DNA from: Leptobrachium leishanense
Lineage: Eukaryota > Chordata > Amphibia > Anura > Megophryidae
DNA: 64,000 nucleotides
Direction of reading: 5' to 3'
Assembly: GCA_009667805.1 (NCBI GenBank)
Contig: CM019064.1
Coordinates: 382,244,549 to 382,308,548, forward strand
In this document: positions 47,536-59,385 of the stretch, piece after piece
Position numbering within the stretch: position 1 is the first letter of the stretch
Layout of the letters: each line of letters begins with the position of its first letter
Notes under the pieces: generated by a model
Database searches by the model: none
Told to the model about the DNA's origin: nothing
The model's input: only the letters and a program-made list of their open reading frames with translations
Program-made: the position numbers and the translations under genes

Positions 47536-48042
47536 CTAAATTTTTCCTCTCTTTCCTTCCCTGTACAGCTCTTCCTCCTCTACATCCTCTTCTCTTAGGG
47601 GTCTCTTCCTTGGAGTCTTCTCTTGTTGTTGATAGTTGGTTATGCCTTTCATCTTGTTTTTGTAATTGGCCAGATGAGGGACTTCATTCCCAAGATCTAG
47701 TCTCTCAACTCTTCCAGAGATCTCACGATCTTTGTATTGGAGAAGAGGTGTGTAACGATTGCTTAGGGGAAGTGGTCGTGCTTTGTGAGGATTAAATTCA
47801 CGAGATGTGTTATGACCCACTTCGTAAGGATGTTGATATTTAATACTTCTATGTTCGTAATTTTCAAAGGTTTTCCGATACGTTTCATATGGATCATTCT
47901 CTTTTCTGCTTGGAGGTGGCCCTCTATTTATTTGATTCCATCTAGGACTAGGATTGTAGGTATTGGGGCCTCGAAAGCTATTTCTTCTTGGCGGGAACTT
48001 TCTCCTTACCACTGTATTTTCTTTTTGTTGTGTCCTCTCCTG
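47536..48042 (-). pseudogene. PLE1 upstream ORF, 5'-truncated
   Basis: Corresponds to the last 170 or so codons of the PLE3 upstream frame, rich in Arg, Pro and Asn (RRKFPPRRNSFRGPN, then EEDVEEEEL near the end). It begins at the head-to-head junction, where homology to PLE3 50371 starts, and keeps the base lost in PLE3 at 50583. Confidence 0.75.
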
Positions 48043-48379
48043 CCATTCCAAGAATGTGGTATATCTATTGAAATGCCCATGTGGGAAGAACTACATAGGG
48101 CAAACGTCAAGACCTATGTATGTACGAATCAATGAACATTTGTGCAACATAGTGAGAGGTTATGAAAAACATAGTGTGTCTCTTCATTTCCGAGAAGTTC
48201 ATGGCGGTAGTGTAAAAGATATTAATTTCTTTGCTATAGAGGCCGTTAAAAGTAATTGGAGGGGTGAGGACATCAATAAAAAATTAATTATGACTGAGAT
48301 GAGGTGGATTTTCACACTTGACACCCTCATCCCAGGTGGCCTCAATGCTGATTTTGAGATCCATCATTTTTTGAAATAA
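48039..48379 (+). pseudogene. PLE2 endonuclease fragment
   Basis: The 5'-truncated PLE2 starts at CCTGCCATTCC and encodes the GIY-YIG domain from VVYLLKC to the stop, 108 codons matching 52817-53157. It lacks reverse transcriptase. Confidence 0.85.
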
Positions 48380-49496
48380 TTTACTGTCTATCCAATATGG
48401 TCATTTCTTTTATACCCCTTTCACACATATTACTTATTTATTTAACTATTCCGCTTCGCTCACATTCTGGGCGTTTGCTATATCATTTTAGTATGTATAT
48501 ATAGCTTTCTTTTGAAGGTATTATTGCATTCATTGGTATTATAAATCGGATGAATCACACTTATCCGATTTGTTCTTGTTGATATGCAGATGAAGTCTTT
48601 TATATGTATTGCGAGTGCAAAGTGCGCATATCCAACTCACCTCCACTGGCACGCAAGCGCCAGTACCCTGTGGAACGCAGGTGGAGATGACTCGGATGTA
48701 GCGCATGCGGAAGTGATAGAAGTGGAACGCAATCAGCTGAACATTGAGTGGAACGCACGCCACAATTTGGCGGCGTCAATTTATGGAGGACATAAAATGT
48801 GGAGATATTACTGTGGGCGACCATTCGACTGAGGAAGCTTACAGTTTTGGTAGGGAAACGCGTCTCGATTTTATATTCTTTTTATATGTTTTAAATAAAT
48901 CTTTTTCCGCATTTTTACCTCTCCACTTGTATATATTTTGTTTACATCTCCGTTCATTTTGGAGTTGTATTACCGCTTTTTTTGGGTCCGTTGATCTGTT
49001 GCTGGAAGAATTTTTTATCCATCCGAATTAAGGCTAAGACCCCCTTTAAGTGGTCCACTCCTTCTATACGGAACCACCTATCACAGGAGGTTCCGATACA
49101 TGTGAGTACCCCATTTGGATGTACATTTAATTTTTTACCCTAAACGGGATTACGCTATTATTGTCTCTTCCGAGGTACTTGATGTCTATACCACATGGAA
49201 CATTCGATCAAGGTGAATGGTGAAACGAGAAGCTCCATCATCATAGGGAGGAGTCCCCCATAGAGACTCGATTGCGCTTCAATTGAGCTATTCAGCTCCA
49301 ATCTTGTGAGTTTTATATTCTCTTGTTTTATTTTTGCATGGTACAAACGATATTGCTCGATTTTTTTTTTCTCTTTTTCCATTTCCGGTATTTTCCATTA
49401 CATCACTGGAGAACTAACTGGACTATCTGTGTTAAGAGACTCCATTCCGGAGATTCCTGAGAGTGCAAATTCAAAGAGGACACTTTATATTTATCT
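48380..49496 (+). repeat. PLE2 LTR, serving as 5' LTR of PLE3
   Basis: Nearly identical to 53158-54275. Leads without interruption into the PLE3 5' UTR, the arrangement expected of tandem PLE units. Confidence 0.85.
48825..48868 (+). ncRNA. hammerhead ribozyme-like motif, PLE2 LTR
   Basis: Same motif as at 53604-53648 but with one A missing from stem II (GTAGG instead of GTAAGG), weakening that helix. Confidence 0.55.
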
Positions 49497-49716
49497 GCGC
49501 TCCTGTATGTACTGCGGTAAATATTTGTTCTTATATTCTATATTGGGTGAGGGATACACTCCACAGTGAGCTGCACAAATTGCATAATCTACCTTCTCAC
49601 ATACGGTGTATTACCATCAGCGCCTATAACACTTTTGACCCTTCTTTTTGGGCCATTTTTGTCTTTGATTTACTATTGCTCTTATCCCACACAGTGTTGG
49701 CAGCTAAAGATCCAAT
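49497..49716 (+). other. PLE3 5' UTR
   Basis: Non-coding lead between the LTR and the first ATG. PLE1's far end (43077-43257, inverse) covers all but the last 45 or so bases. Confidence 0.75.
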
Positions 49717-50876
49717 ATGGATTTTAGGACCAAGTTTGGTGATAACACCAATGATATTTTTGGTTGTAGTCAGTCAGTCACTAATGACAATCCACACTTG
49801 GGCACCTATAGAGATAAGAAAAAATTGTTCAACCAACTCGAATATCTTTTAAAAAAAGAGCTGAGATTGAAGTGGGATATAAATACATTAGAACGTTATT
49901 CCAAAGATAACATCATTCCCCGTGGTCTAAGATGGATCAAGGACCCCTCTCCTGAAATGATCGATGATCCATTTATGGTCACGTGGTGTAATATGTTAGA
50001 AGGTTTTTCCCTCACCATGCTAGAAGTAGTCATTTCAAGAAGGAAAGACCTGCTTGTATCGCTAGGTCTGGAAATTACTACGGTTTTCGACCAAATAGGT
50101 GTTTGTTCAGAAGAAACTGAAAGAAAGGATTATCTTGATAGAATTGAGAATGCAATGGGAAAATTAGAGAAAGAGCTTATAATCAAGAAGAGAAGCAAAT
50201 TTAACCGTGACTTGGGAGATTATGCTGCCAATAGAGTTTGGATTTTTCAGAACCACACAATAAACCAGCACTTCAGGGGTAGAAAGGGTGTAAAAGCTGC
50301 TTTACCCCTAGAAGTGACATTAGAGGAGACCCCACAGCAAAAACCATCAAGACCCCGTTGGATGTATCCACAGGAGAGGACACAACAAAAAGAAACTACA
50401 GTGGTAAGGAGAAAGTTCCCGCCAAGAAGAAATAGCTTTCGAGGCCCCAATACCTACAATCCTAGTCCTAGATGGAATCAAATAAATAGAGGGCCACCTC
50501 CAAGCAGAAAAGAGAATGATCCATATGAAACGTATCGGAAAACCTTTGAAAATTACGAACATAGAAGTATTAAATATCAACATCTTACGAAGTGGGTCAT
50601 AACACATCTCGTGAATTTAATCCTCACAAAGCACGACCACTTCCCCTAAGCAATCGTTACACACCTCTTCTCCAATACAAAGATCGTGAGATCTCTGGAA
50701 GAGTTGAGAGACTAGATCTTGGGAATGAAGTCCCTCATCTGGCCAATTACAAAAACAAGATGAAAGGCATAACCAACTATCAACAACAAGAGAAGACTCC
50801 AAGGAAGAGACCCCTAAGAGAAGAGGATGTAGAGGAGGAAGAGCTGTACAGGGAAGGAAAGAGAGGAAAAATTTAG
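49717..50876 (+). pseudogene. PLE3 upstream ORF, one frameshift
   Basis: From MDFRTKFGDN the frame runs about 290 codons, then one base is missing at about 50583 (CATCTTACG against CATCCTTACG in PLE1) and the reading continues in another frame to a TAG at 50874-50876. The protein is charged, with a likely coiled-coil stretch (ERKDYLDRIENAMGKLEKEL) and a basic Pro/Arg region. Function unknown; some vertebrate PLEs carry such an upstream reading frame. Confidence 0.75.
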
Positions 50877-53157
50877 AATCCAGGGGTATCTTTAACCTTA
50901 GTGGCCAAATACTCACTCAAGGTCAAGTTGACCTATTGGCCAAAGGACTCAAATTTGTCCCTACTAATCGAGGTAACACCTTCAACACATATATTGACCT
51001 GCAAAGGTTTAAAAGATGTCTCAAACGTTTTTTCTCAAGAACTCCTTTGGAGAGACAATTGGAATTACAATCAGATCCATATGTACATACTGAACTTAAA
51101 GAAAAGTCAACTTTCTACCCTCGTCACATGGTCTCTAAAGAGATAGACACATTCGAGCAAATGATCTATGCCGATATAAGGAAATTAGAGACCAAGAATA
51201 ACAACAAATTTCATAAAAATTTAACTAAAGGGGAAAATGTAGGACTTAAACAATTGCGAGAAGATAGCAATATTATCATCAAACCCGCAGATAAGGGGGG
51301 TGGTGTTGTAGTTTTAAATATTGACCAGTACCACCAAGAGATGAGCAGATTACTGGGTGACTCTAATACTTACCAACTGCTACCTGGTAACCCCACTGCC
51401 CGAATAAAACAAGTATTCTTTGAATATCTGCAGAGGGGTAAGGATATGGGCATTCTTAAGGAGAGGGAATACCAATATTTGAAAATTGAATATCCTCGTA
51501 TACCGGTCATATATTATCTGCCTAAACTACATAAAAACAAAATCAATCCCCCAGGCCGCCCTATAGTGTCGGGCATTAATTCAATAACATCTAGGATCTC
51601 TGAACATATTGACCTACTATTGCAGCCCATAGTGGTAGGGACTCATGCCTATCTCAGGGACACAGTGTCGTTACTGTGTCTTTTGGACAAGATTGAATGG
51701 AATGACAACTATATTATGGCAACTTGCGATGTCAATTCCTTGTATACCATAATCCCTCACAATGTGGGATGTAAAGCCACCGAGACTTTTCTTTTAGACT
51801 CAGGAGGTTTTGAGTCGGATCAGACCAAATTCATAATTGAGGGCATACGTCTTATATTGACCAACAACTATTTTTGGTATAATGGGTCTTTCTACCTACA
51901 GACAAATGGTATGGCCATGGGGACGAGGTTCGCCCCCAGTTATGCAAATCTATTTATGGCCCATTGGGAAAACCTTATGGTTTGGGCCGGACATGACTGG
52001 GGGCGTAGCCTCGTCCTTTACCGTAGATACATAGACGACATTTTGATCGTGTGGCAGGGCAGCCATGTTGAGCTGGAGCTTTTTCTTGCGTATCTGAATA
52101 CTAATTCATTTGGTATCAGATTAGAATCTAACATCAGTAAAGACACAATAGACTTTCTTGATCTCACCATATTTATAGATAATGGAAAGGTTTGCACCAA
52201 AACCCACTTCAAAGACGTCCATGTCAATGGTTACATTGACAAAAGAAGCGATCACTATCCACCTTGGCTTAACGGCATCCCTAAGGGACAGATGGTTAGG
52301 GTTCGCCGAAATTGCACTGATGATAGACACTATCAGTTGCAATCTCAAAAACTAATACATGAATTCGCCAACAAGGGATATCAGAAGTGTGTTCTTGAAA
52401 ATATCAAGGAAGACGTACTACAAATGGATAGATCTACTCTTCTGACTAAAAAACATCGAACAAGCATTCAGGAAAATGATGCATCCTTTGTCTTAGACTA
52501 TAACGTTTACAACAGAGAAATTAAGAAATCAATAATAAAACACTGGTCCATTTTAAAAAGAGACCCTATTCTTAATTCATTGCTGACCGATAAACCTTCC
52601 ATCATTTATAGGGGTGGAAAGAGCTCAGGACGACAACTGGTTAGAAACCATATTGTTGAGGAAAAATCAACACTTGGAAATCCATTTGGAATATCAGCTG
52701 GTTTCTATGGCTGCGGTCAATGTATCGCATGTAGGAAAACATCAATAAAAAAAGAACGATCTCTGAATTTGTCGCATCCAGAACCAATTCCACATACAAA
52801 ATCCAGCAGCTAATTACCTGCCATTCCAAGAATGTGGTATATCTATTGAAATGCCCATGTGGGAAGAACTACATAGGGCAAACGTCAAGACCTATGTATG
52901 TACGAATCAATGAACATTTGTGCAACATAGTGAGAGGTTACGAAAAACATAGTGTGTCTCTTCATTTCCGAGAAGTTCATGGCGGTAGTGTAAAAGATAT
53001 TAATTTCTTTGCTATAGAGGCCGTTAAAAGTAATTGGAGGGGTGAGGACCTCAATAAAAAATTAATTATGACTGAGATGAGGTGGATTTACACACTTGAC
53101 ACCCTCATCCCAGGTGGCCTCAATGCTGATTTTGAGATCCATCATTTTTTGAAATAA
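50870..53157 (+). pseudogene. PLE3 reverse transcriptase and GIY-YIG endonuclease, one frameshift
   Basis: The frame overlaps the end of the upstream ORF in the -1 phase and runs open to 52813. Motifs in order: IIKPADKGGGVVVL (51278), YYLPKLHKN (51510), PGRPIVSGINS, CDVNSLYT (51726), NGMAMGTRFAPSYANLF (51905), YIDDIL (52028), LDLTIF (52158), CGQCIACRK (52712). One base is lost at about 52743, so the endonuclease (VVYLLKC, KNYIGQTSR, VRINEH; to 53157) falls in another frame. Telomerase-like RT plus GIY-YIG is diagnostic of endonuclease-bearing Penelope elements (Neptune/Poseidon-like). Otherwise intact, implying recent activity. Confidence 0.9.
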
Positions 53158-54275
53158 TTTACTGTCTATCCAATATGGTCATTTCTTTTATACCCCTTTC
53201 ACACATATTTACTTATTTATTTAACTATTCCGCTTCGCTCACATTCTGGGCGTTTGCTATATCATTTTAGTATGTATATATAGCTTTCTTTTGAAGGTAT
53301 TATTGCATTCATTGGTATTATAAATCGGATGAATCACACTTATCCGATTTGTTCTTGTTGATATGCAGATGAAGTCTTTTATATGTATTGCGAGTGCAAA
53401 GTGCGCATATCCAACTCACCTCCACTGGCACGCAAGCGCCAGTACCCTGTGGAACGCAGGTGGAGATGACTCGGATGTAGCGCATGCGGAAGTGATAGAA
53501 GTGGAACGCAATCAGCTGAACATTGAGTGGAACGCACGCCACAATTTGGCGGCGTCAATCTATGGAGGACATAAAATGTGGAGATATTACTGTGGGCGAC
53601 CATTCGACTGAGGAAGCTTACAGTTTTGGTAAGGGAAACGCGTCTCGATTTTATATTCTTTTTATATGTTTTAAATAAATCTTTTTCCGCATTTTTACCT
53701 CTCCACTTGTATATATTTTGTTTACATCTCCGTTCATTTTGGAGTTGTATTACCGCTTTTTTTGGGTCCGTTGATCTGTTGCTGGAAGAATTTTTTATCC
53801 ATCCGAATTAAGGCTAAGACCCCCTTTAAGTGGTCCACTCCTTCTATACGGAACCACCTATCACAGGAGGTTCCGATACATGTGAGTACCCCATTTGGAT
53901 GTACATTTAATTTTTTACCCTAAACGGGATTACGCTATTATTGTCTCTTCCGAGGTACTTGATGTCTATACCACGTGGAACATTCGATCAAGGTGAATGG
54001 TGAAACGAGAAGCTCCATCATCATAGGGAGGAGTCCCCCATAGAGACTCGATTGCGCTTCAATTGAGCTATTCAGCTCCAATCTTGTGAGTTTTATATTC
54101 TCTTGTTTTATTTTTGCATGGTACAAACGATATTGCTCGATTTTTTTTCTCTTTTTCCATTTCCGGTATTTTCCATTACATCACTGGAGAACTAACTCGA
54201 CTATCTGTGTTAAGAGACTCTATTCCGGAGATTCCTGAGAGTGCAAATTCAAAGAGGACACTTTATATTTATCTG
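53158..54275 (+). repeat. PLE3 3' LTR
   Basis: Follows the endonuclease stop and ends ATATTTATCTG at the 18 bp TSD. Almost identical to 48380-49496. Confidence 0.88.
53604..53648 (+). ncRNA. hammerhead ribozyme-like motif, PLE3 LTR
   Basis: TCGA (53604), CTGAGGA (53608), CTTAC loop GTAAG stem, GAAA (53635), CGCG stem III, TC (53643), TCGA (53645). Cleavage would follow 53644. PLE LTRs are known to carry such motifs; the pair next to the core in stem II is imperfect. Confidence 0.68.
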
Positions 54276-54293
54276 TGAATTTAAGGAAATCAA

Positions 54294-55562
54294 GCCACAT
54301 AAGTAATTAAATGTGCTCATGACCCCAATTCGGTTGATTTTCATGGTGACAATATTATAGATATCAAATAATTTGTATGTTAAATACCTACTACATTTCC
54401 CTCAATTTCTTTTATTTTCATCCCATTGAGATGTGAGCCAAGATGAAAGGGGTGTTTTAGTGCACTTTACTGTCTCAATATGCCTATAGTAGCAATCTAC
54501 ACAATTGGAGCTCTTTCATTCAGTTAACATTTTTCAGGATTTCCCAATGAGACGTAGGAAGTAATGCCATTTACAGTCTGGGAAGGTTTATTTGAGTGGT
54601 GGAATGAAAAAGCTTAATGAACAGTTAAGACGGTTAAGTGCACAATCACTACTAAAAGTAATAGAATATAGTATACTCCCTGAGTAAAACACAGAGATTG
54701 CACCACAGCAGCAAGTACTAGTTTTAGAACACCCAACACATTTCAGCACATACATTAATAAATGTATGCAGGTACAATAGATTGTGTGGCTTTGTCTGGG
54801 CATAGTGTCAGACATTCTTGTAACAATGTTCTTTCAAAGCTCCACTGAAAGCCCAAAAATCTTAAATCTGTTAGGAAATTCCTTTCGCCTAATAGTTAAG
54901 TGTGTACATATTTATGCTCTTCAGTCATGAAGGATAATCACCCAGACACTAGTCTGGATACTGGTAATTTATTTATTTACTTTTTCTTAACTTTACTTAC
55001 TAATACTCTCAGACAGAGCATTGTTCTTTTCTTCAACGTAATCTTTTACTGACAGATCAGACAGCACATTTCCTGAATTTAAGTAGGTATAGAGCTTATT
55101 AGCCAGTTCATTGAGCCCTGAGTATTTTGAACGGCAAAGACATTGACATAACCGCAGTGGGTGTGGGCATACATTGCTGCTCCTGTTTACCATATTGCTG
55201 TTTTTGTAGCATAGTTTCATTTTTCATTAAAAAAAAGATACTCAGTGAATGGTTATACTTTAGATTGGTGACTAAAGTCCTTTTTTTTGTAGACATTGAT
55301 AAAGAGATGCAATCATATATTATGCATCTGTTTACTTCTAGAGATATATATAGATATATTGCCAGGAAATATCAACGTACTTTCCCTATCTACAATACCG
55401 GGACTATAACTTTTGATCTTTCACTTCTTGCCTTGAGTTATTGTTCTTAGTTTGCTTTTGTTTTATTGCATTTTGTTGCCATCTCTATTATTAGGGGAGG
55501 ATAACTGGGCATATAAATAACTTTATATAATGTTGGAGGTATAAAAAACTTCTTGATTCTGT
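54294..55562. other. unrecognised intergenic sequence
   Basis: No gene or repeat recognised. Confidence 0.45.
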
Positions 55563-55655
55563 CAGGGTTATCCAAAGAGATCCGAATTGCTTGAGAAAGG
55601 TAACCTTTCCTGGCCATTCGGCTATCCAGAGAGCAGGCAATTCGCCAAATCTGCA
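55563..55655. mobile_element. Harbinger-like element fragment H7
   Basis: CAGGGTTATCCAAAGAGATC and the following 75 bases match the start of H4, then homology stops. Confidence 0.65.
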
Positions 55656-56004
55656 AAGTATAGTTACACATTCTACCAAACTAATAAATTTGAGAAGCAT
55701 GCATTTACTATTACTGCAGCATATATGCTCAGATTGACTTTGACAGGCGCAAAAACGTAACGTGAGATAATTGTGGTTCTTAATTCTAATTGGCTGAAAA
55801 ACAGTCCGCACACTGATTTCTGCGAGCAACGTTACAGCGCGCGCATTTTTGCGCTTCCGTTTAACACGCGTTATTGCTCGACAGATGAAAAAATGCACGA
55901 GGATTGTAATTCCAGCGTTGATTTCCGCACGTTAACGTTTAACGCTTGGCGCACAAATTCACGCATTGCGCGAGCGTTTTTGCGTGAAGAATGTAATAGG
56001 GCCC
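55656..56004. mobile_element. probable right part of a GGGCTCTATTA-family MITE (B4)
   Basis: Ends GAATGTAATAGGGCCC like B2, preceded by a GTTAACGTTTAACGCTTGGC palindromic region. No matching left end found. Confidence 0.5.
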
Positions 56005-56145
56005 TTGGTGTTTAAGAGCTTTTCTGTGAAACTACCTCCCTACCTGATAGTTGACTTTAAAATCCTCACCTTTGTTGTGATACTTTGTAGTACCACGCTG
56101 CTGAATATGTTGGCGCAATACAAATAAATGAATAATAATAATGAA
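56005..56145 (+). repeat. LINE 3' fragment
   Basis: GGTGTTTAAGAGCTTTTCTG matches the LINE C-terminal region at 23753; the tail GTTGGCGCAATACAAATAAA and AATAATAAT follow. Confidence 0.6.
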
Positions 56146-56829
56146 ACTTACATATTGTTACTTTGTTTTACTATTTAACAGATAATCTTTTGTTTTAAAT
56201 AAACTAAATCATACCAGTAGTGTCCAATGAACTCTCCTTGAAAGTTGATACGTTTTACATCATCAGCATTTTAGTAAAGCACGAGTATGAGCATATTATA
56301 TCAAGTTCCGTGAAGCATTAGACTGGAAGGCCTTGCAATTCTCAAACTTAAAGCAATTTTAACCTGCACCAAAGCATGATGAATTGTGCAATGCGTTCTG
56401 ATAAATATGTATGCTTATAACACAAACAGGGTTATTCAAAGAGAATCGAAAAGTCACCGCACGTTCGGTGACTTTTCGTTCTCTTCAATTCGGTGCAAAT
56501 CGGCTTTCCCATTTCGGCAACCCTGCGGTGTATTCAGCAAGCACCACAGGGCTGTCGAAGTGCAGGGAAAAGCTGCCGAAAACCTGGTGAAAACTGGCGA
56601 ATGCACGCCGAAAACCCATAAAAACATCTGGATTAACCCGTCAAAGATGCCGGAAAAACCCGAGCAGGAGCCGATTAGGGATGTGCGTTTCGGGTTTCGG
56701 AATTTCGGAATTTTCACGAAATTTCCCGATTCGGGTCTTTCGATTCGGCCGAAAATCCGAAATTTTTTAGATCCGAAAAAGTCGAATCCGAACTGTTTTC
56801 CGAACCGAATCGAAATTTTTTCGGAATTT

Positions 56830-57185
56830 CGAATGGACTTGAAATGTGTCAAATCGAAATCTATTGCTTTGAAACGAGAACAGACTTTCCGAAAAAACGA
56901 AAAGTTTACCAAATCGAAAATTTTTTCGGAATTTCGAATGGACTTGAAATGTGTCAAATCGAAATCTATTGCTTTGAAACGAGAACAGACTTTCCGAAAA
57001 AACGAAAAGTTTACCAAATCGAAAATTTTTCGGAATTTTCGAATGGACTTGAAATGTGTCAAATCGAAATCTATTGCTTTGAAACGAGAACAGACTTTCC
57101 GAAAAAACGAAAAGTTTACCAAATCGAAAATTTTTCGGAATTTTCGAATGGACTTGAAATGTGTCAAATCGAAATTTATTTTCCC
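56830..57185 (+). repeat. 105 bp tandem repeats, left subterminal
   Basis: About 3.4 units carrying GGACTTGAAATGTGTCAAAT and GAACAGACTTTCCG. The multiple-of-three unit produces long open frames on both strands (56386-57234), which I regard as by-products. Confidence 0.9.
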
Positions 57186-57448
57186 TCTATTCATGATTTC
57201 AGTTCCATTCGGGATTTCGGTACCATTTCGGTAAGTCTGGACATCGTATATTTAACTAGTATCGGTTATATGGCTGATTCTGTAAATTTTTTTATTGTTT
57301 CCAAAGATCCGATCAGAATTTTCGTATTTTGGTCAGATCCGATTCGTCCGCGGGTCGCGCATGCGCGCGCGCGCACATGTCGTAAATTTATTGAGCCAGT
57401 TTTATTGACAACTTTTTGAACAAAATATTGTTTTTATTATTCTTCATA

Positions 57449-59366
57449 ATGACCGCTGCCAGAGAGGAGACCTCGTCTTCATCTTATGATGAAATCGTAT
57501 CACCTGCACCCAGGAAGAAAGTAAAACGGGCCCAAAATATGTCGTTTGAGGAGATGTTGGAGCTGGTCCGCATCTTTGATAGAAAAGATTACGACTGCCG
57601 GAACGGACCTTACTGCAGCAAGAATAACGCCAGGAAGGATCGTATCCTGGACAAGCTACGCACCACCATTTTGGAGAAGTTTGGGAAGGACCGGACGAAG
57701 GACCAGCTACGGAAACGCTGGTCTGATTTAAAAGTACGCGAGCAGGAGCAGCTGAAACGCATCCGCCGCGTCATAGTGAAACGTAAGTGTCATGTTATAT
57801 TGTAAAGCGCTGCGCAAACTGTTGGCGCTATATAAATCCTGTATAATAATAATGTGCTTGCATGTGCTAATGTGCACAGAAATACGCTGATTTATCTAGT
57901 CCTTTTTTCATGCAATGTGATTGTGTATAGCTTTGCGTTTTCACAATTCGTCATACATGCATTTTTGCCATAGCTCTTCTTTTTTGTGATTTTACGTATT
58001 CGTGAAAATTGTGATATTTGATGTATGTAGATGAAGTTACAATGCTGGATTTCTTTTGGCACTGTGTGTATAGTCTGTAGTGTGCTGGGGGGGGGTTGTG
58101 ATTGAGTGATGCATACGAGATGACCCGCAGCTTGCCCAATATTGACTCCCACCTGCGCATCAATAAAAATCTCTGCGTCTCTGCTAAGTGATAGGATGGG
58201 ACATGTAGTTCTTCTGAAAGTGCATCCAAACAGAGCTGCCTTCAATACGTCCTCAGCAGCTGCTGCAGCAGTGTCATTGAATGCTTTAGATGCAAATTTC
58301 AAAACAAAATGGTGGATTTCTGTTGTTGTTTCTGCAATATCCAGTTTTATTATTAGCAGAAACTGAAAGTGAAACTGAGGCTGAGGCCTTCTATAAAATA
58401 ACTAAAAGCAGTCGCACAATGCGTTTTGTACGCACACAACACAAATAATAGTTTTTATTGAATAAACGTAATGTTTACTTCTGAAAAAAATATATAAATG
58501 AACGGTAATATATGTCTGTGCAGAGGAAATAATAAATATTTTGTGACTTTAGAACTATGAGATGGGAGTAGTGGGGGGTCAAGCTGGTAGTGGGGTAGTG
58601 GAGGGGTGTCGCAATAGTTTGAGCAATATATTGTATAGATATACCATTTTTTCCAGTCTGCATTATTTACGTGTTATATTTTTTGGATTTGGCAGAAGAC
58701 AGGAAGAAGGCCGCCGAATCTGGCCGGGCAGGGACCAGTGCCCCAGCGGAGGAGGAGGAGGAGCCATGGGCGTCCACCAGCGCTGGTATATACTGTTTTA
58801 TTTAGCAACGACTTTTGATCAAAAACAGAAACATTTTTTGTTTACTGTATTTTAATTTATTTTTTTTATGTATAGCACAAGAGGAGCAGGAGGAGGAAGA
58901 GGAGGAAGAGGAGGATATAGAGAGGCAGCCGGTGCAGCAGGAGGCCGCCAGTCCAGGTTTTTTTTTTTTTTACTGTTGTATTTTGCATCGACTTTTGTTC
59001 AAAAATAAATCAGTTTTGTTGTTTACTGTATTTTTTATTTCTTTAATTTCTTACATATAGCACTGGATATGCAGACGGTGGTGGTGGGGGAGGAGGAGTC
59101 GGAGGAGGAGCAGGAGGAGGCCGCCAGCTCTGGTATATACTACTGTTATATTTTTTCAAGACTTTCAGTCAAAAATAGAAACCTGCTTTACTTACTGTAT
59201 TTTCCTTCTTTCATTTATTGGATATATCGAAGAAGCCAGACCGAGCAATCAAGAGGCGATTGGCGAACTAAGGCTGGCTGTCAGGACACTGGATGCCATC
59301 CAGGAACTGCTGCAGGAACTCCGGGAACACCTTAATAACACCGCGGACATCCTGGAGCGGCAGTAA
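57449..59366 (+). CDS. SANT/Myb-like DNA-binding protein with C-terminal helix, five exons
   Basis: Predicted exons 57449-57782, 58696-58785, 58876-58956, 59061-59132 and 59233-59366 total 711 bp, 236 residues. Every intron is GT-AG and phase 1, and the joined frame is open to TAA. Residues about 31-110 form a Myb/SANT-like domain (FEEMLELVRIFD, then DQLRKRWSDLK). Exons 2-4 encode Glu-rich linkers, and exon 5 an amphipathic helix (ELLQELREHLNN). The layout recalls Harbinger-type Myb-like proteins and NAIF1/MSANTD relatives; I did not recognise a specific orthologue. An upstream in-frame ATG at 57416 is possible. AATAAA lies at 59713. Nuclear DNA binding is inferred from the family. Confidence 0.75.
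57802..57855 (+). repeat. LINE/SINE tail-like fragment in intron 1
   Basis: TGTAAAGCGCTGCGCAAAC followed by TGTTGGCGCTATATAAA and AATAATAAT matches the tail of the LINE fragment at 6855. Confidence 0.7.
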
Positions 59367-59385
59367 GAGACAATATTCAAGTCAA

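Larger units (their letters stand above)
43059..54293. mobile_element. Penelope-like element array inserted as one unit, with 18 bp TSD
   Basis: TGAATTTAAGGAAATCAA stands at 43059-43076 and 54276-54293, directly outside PLE sequence. Inside, PLE1 runs on the minus strand (48042 to 43077) and PLE2-PLE3 on the plus strand (48039 to 54275), joined head to head at 48039-48042. PLE2 is a 5'-truncated unit whose LTR leads directly into the full-length PLE3. PLE1 is further split by a Harbinger-like element (43258-44153). Copies look nearly identical. Confidence 0.9.

Noticed and set aside
43077..54275. Ordinary inverted segmental duplication
   Set aside because: The outer 18 bp direct repeat and 5'-truncated inner ends fit retrotransposition better; a duplication would not create a TSD.
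56386..57234. 282-codon frame and its 246-codon opposite-strand counterpart
   Set aside because: Product of the 105 bp tandem repeat plus Harbinger-like sequence; no domain and crosses an insertion boundary.
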